A DNA stretch of 7,057 nt, from positions 1 to 7,057 of the forward strand of contig JALQUJ010000062.1 of the NCBI GenBank assembly GCA_023263825.1, written 5' to 3'. Position numbers and translations under genes: made by a program. The notes under the pieces are model-generated. The model had not been told where the DNA came from. It was given only the letters and a program-made list of their open reading frames with translations, and ran no database searches. Source of the stretch: Porticoccus sp. (GTDB lineage: Bacteria > Pseudomonadota > Gammaproteobacteria > Pseudomonadales > Porticoccaceae). This document shows positions 6,630 to 7,057 of this stretch, piece by piece. Position 1 is the stretch's first letter. Every line of letters starts with the position of its first letter.

Positions 6630-6656
6630 GGTAATAAAGATAAAGCTACTGAGCTT
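6630..6656 (-). terminator. Weak candidate terminator after the phosphomannomutase gene
   Basis: Seven bases past the stop, the minus strand forms AAGCT-CAGT-AGCTT (6643-6656), a perfect 5-bp stem with a 4-base loop, followed by the T-rich tract TATCTTTATTACC. The stem is short and the T-run broken, so termination would be partial at best. Confidence 0.3.
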
Positions 6657-6663
6657 CCATAAA

Positions 6664-7057
6664 CTACGAAACATCTTCCCTTTTTATCAACGCCTCAATC
6701 TCAGATACGTGCTGTTTAACTATCTGGCTATCACCTCTAGACTCAATATTAAGGCGCAACAACGGTTCAGTATTAGAGGCTCGAAGATTAAAGCGCCAAT
6801 CCGAGAATTCCATGCTGAGGCCGTCGGTAGTGTCAATCTGCTCTGGCGAACAAGAGCTTTCATAATGATCTCTTACCAAGGCAATACTGGATTGTACATC
6901 TTGAACTCGATAGTTGATTTCGCCGCTACATGGGTATGCTTTCATACGCTCACCAACCAACTGTGACAATGGGCTGCCCTTCAAACTTACAAGCTCCGCC
7001 ACCAGTAGCCAGGGAATCATGCCGCTGTCGCAATAGGCAAAATCACGAAAATAATGG
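6664..7057 (-). CDS. manB: Phosphomannomutase, C-terminal part (5' end beyond right edge)
   Basis: The last 130 residues are present, with the frame open to the window edge. The enzyme interconverts mannose-6-phosphate and mannose-1-phosphate in the cytoplasm, the step before GDP-mannose. The first visible residues, HYFRDFAYCDSGMIPWL, closely match the end of the third domain of the E. coli CpsG/ManB group. The C-terminal domain has the phosphate-binding loop RASNTEP within DWRFNLRASNTEPLLRLN and ends with a TAG at 6664. Family members are about 456 residues, so roughly 28 percent is seen; an internal ATG at 7020 is not the true start. The metal-binding and phosphoserine loops lie outside the window. 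It suggests that the glycan contains mannose or a GDP-mannose-derived sugar such as rhamnose or fucose. The CpsG-like form rather than the AlgC form is judged from the motif wording. Confidence 0.95.
   Translation of the reverse strand, partial: HYFRDFAYCDSGMIPWLLVAELVSLKGSPLSQLVGERMKAYPCSGEINYRVQDVQSSIALVRDHYESSCSPEQIDTTDGLSMEFSDWRFNLRASNTEPLLRLNIESRGDSQIVKQHVSEIEALIKREDVS

Larger units (their letters stand above)
6431..6663. other. 233-bp intergenic region between the phosphomannomutase gene and wzm
   Basis: No gene is supported. The end next to the phosphomannomutase stop carries a small hairpin and T-rich run (possible terminator), and the end next to wzm carries a candidate promoter. 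A full JUMPstart/ops sequence was not found. The layout suggests that wzm can be transcribed separately from the upstream sugar-nucleotide gene. Confidence 0.5.

Noticed and set aside
6664..7020. A 118-residue stand-alone protein
   Set aside because: The frame continues past 7020 to the window edge with conserved phosphomannomutase sequence (HYFRDFAYCDSG), so this is only the end of a longer gene.

Overview
This window looks like part of a surface-polysaccharide (O-antigen or capsule) locus from a Gram-negative bacterium, most likely a gammaproteobacterium. The evidence is a CpsG/ManB-type phosphomannomutase very like the enterobacterial protein, a KpsM/Wzm plus KpsT/Wzt ABC exporter pair, and moderate to low GC. 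A marine species would fit a sulfated glycan, but that is a guess. No rRNA, tRNA, CRISPR array or intact mobile element was seen.

Every gene I can support is on the minus strand, so transcription runs from high to low coordinates. In that order: (1) the C-terminal 130 residues of a phosphomannomutase, cut by the right edge (6664-7057); (2) a 233-bp gap with a weak candidate terminator and promoter; (3) wzm, the exporter permease (5648-6430), overlapping by one base (3) wzt, its ATPase (4941-5648); (4) a 375-bp AT-rich gap without a convincing gene; (5) a large protein with two sulfotransferase domains and a C-terminal beta-rich domain (2652-4565); (6) an FkbM-family methyltransferase with a long basic tail (1410-2633), overlapping by one base (7) a GT4 glycosyltransferase that runs off the left edge (1-1410) and appears to be entering a second catalytic domain.

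Together the genes suggest this scheme. Phosphomannomutase supplies mannose-1-phosphate for GDP-mannose or a derived sugar. The multidomain glycosyltransferase builds the chain on the cytoplasmic side. The FkbM enzyme O-methylates it, and the double sulfotransferase adds sulfate from PAPS. Wzm/Wzt then exports the finished chain. The Wzt is the short form without a C-terminal glycan-binding domain.

The most unusual element is the sulfotransferase. It is AT-rich compared with its neighbours, has an altered PAPS-binding loop in its first domain, and carries a well-placed internal ribosome-binding site and ATG just before its second domain. It may be a recent fusion and a separately acquired cassette.
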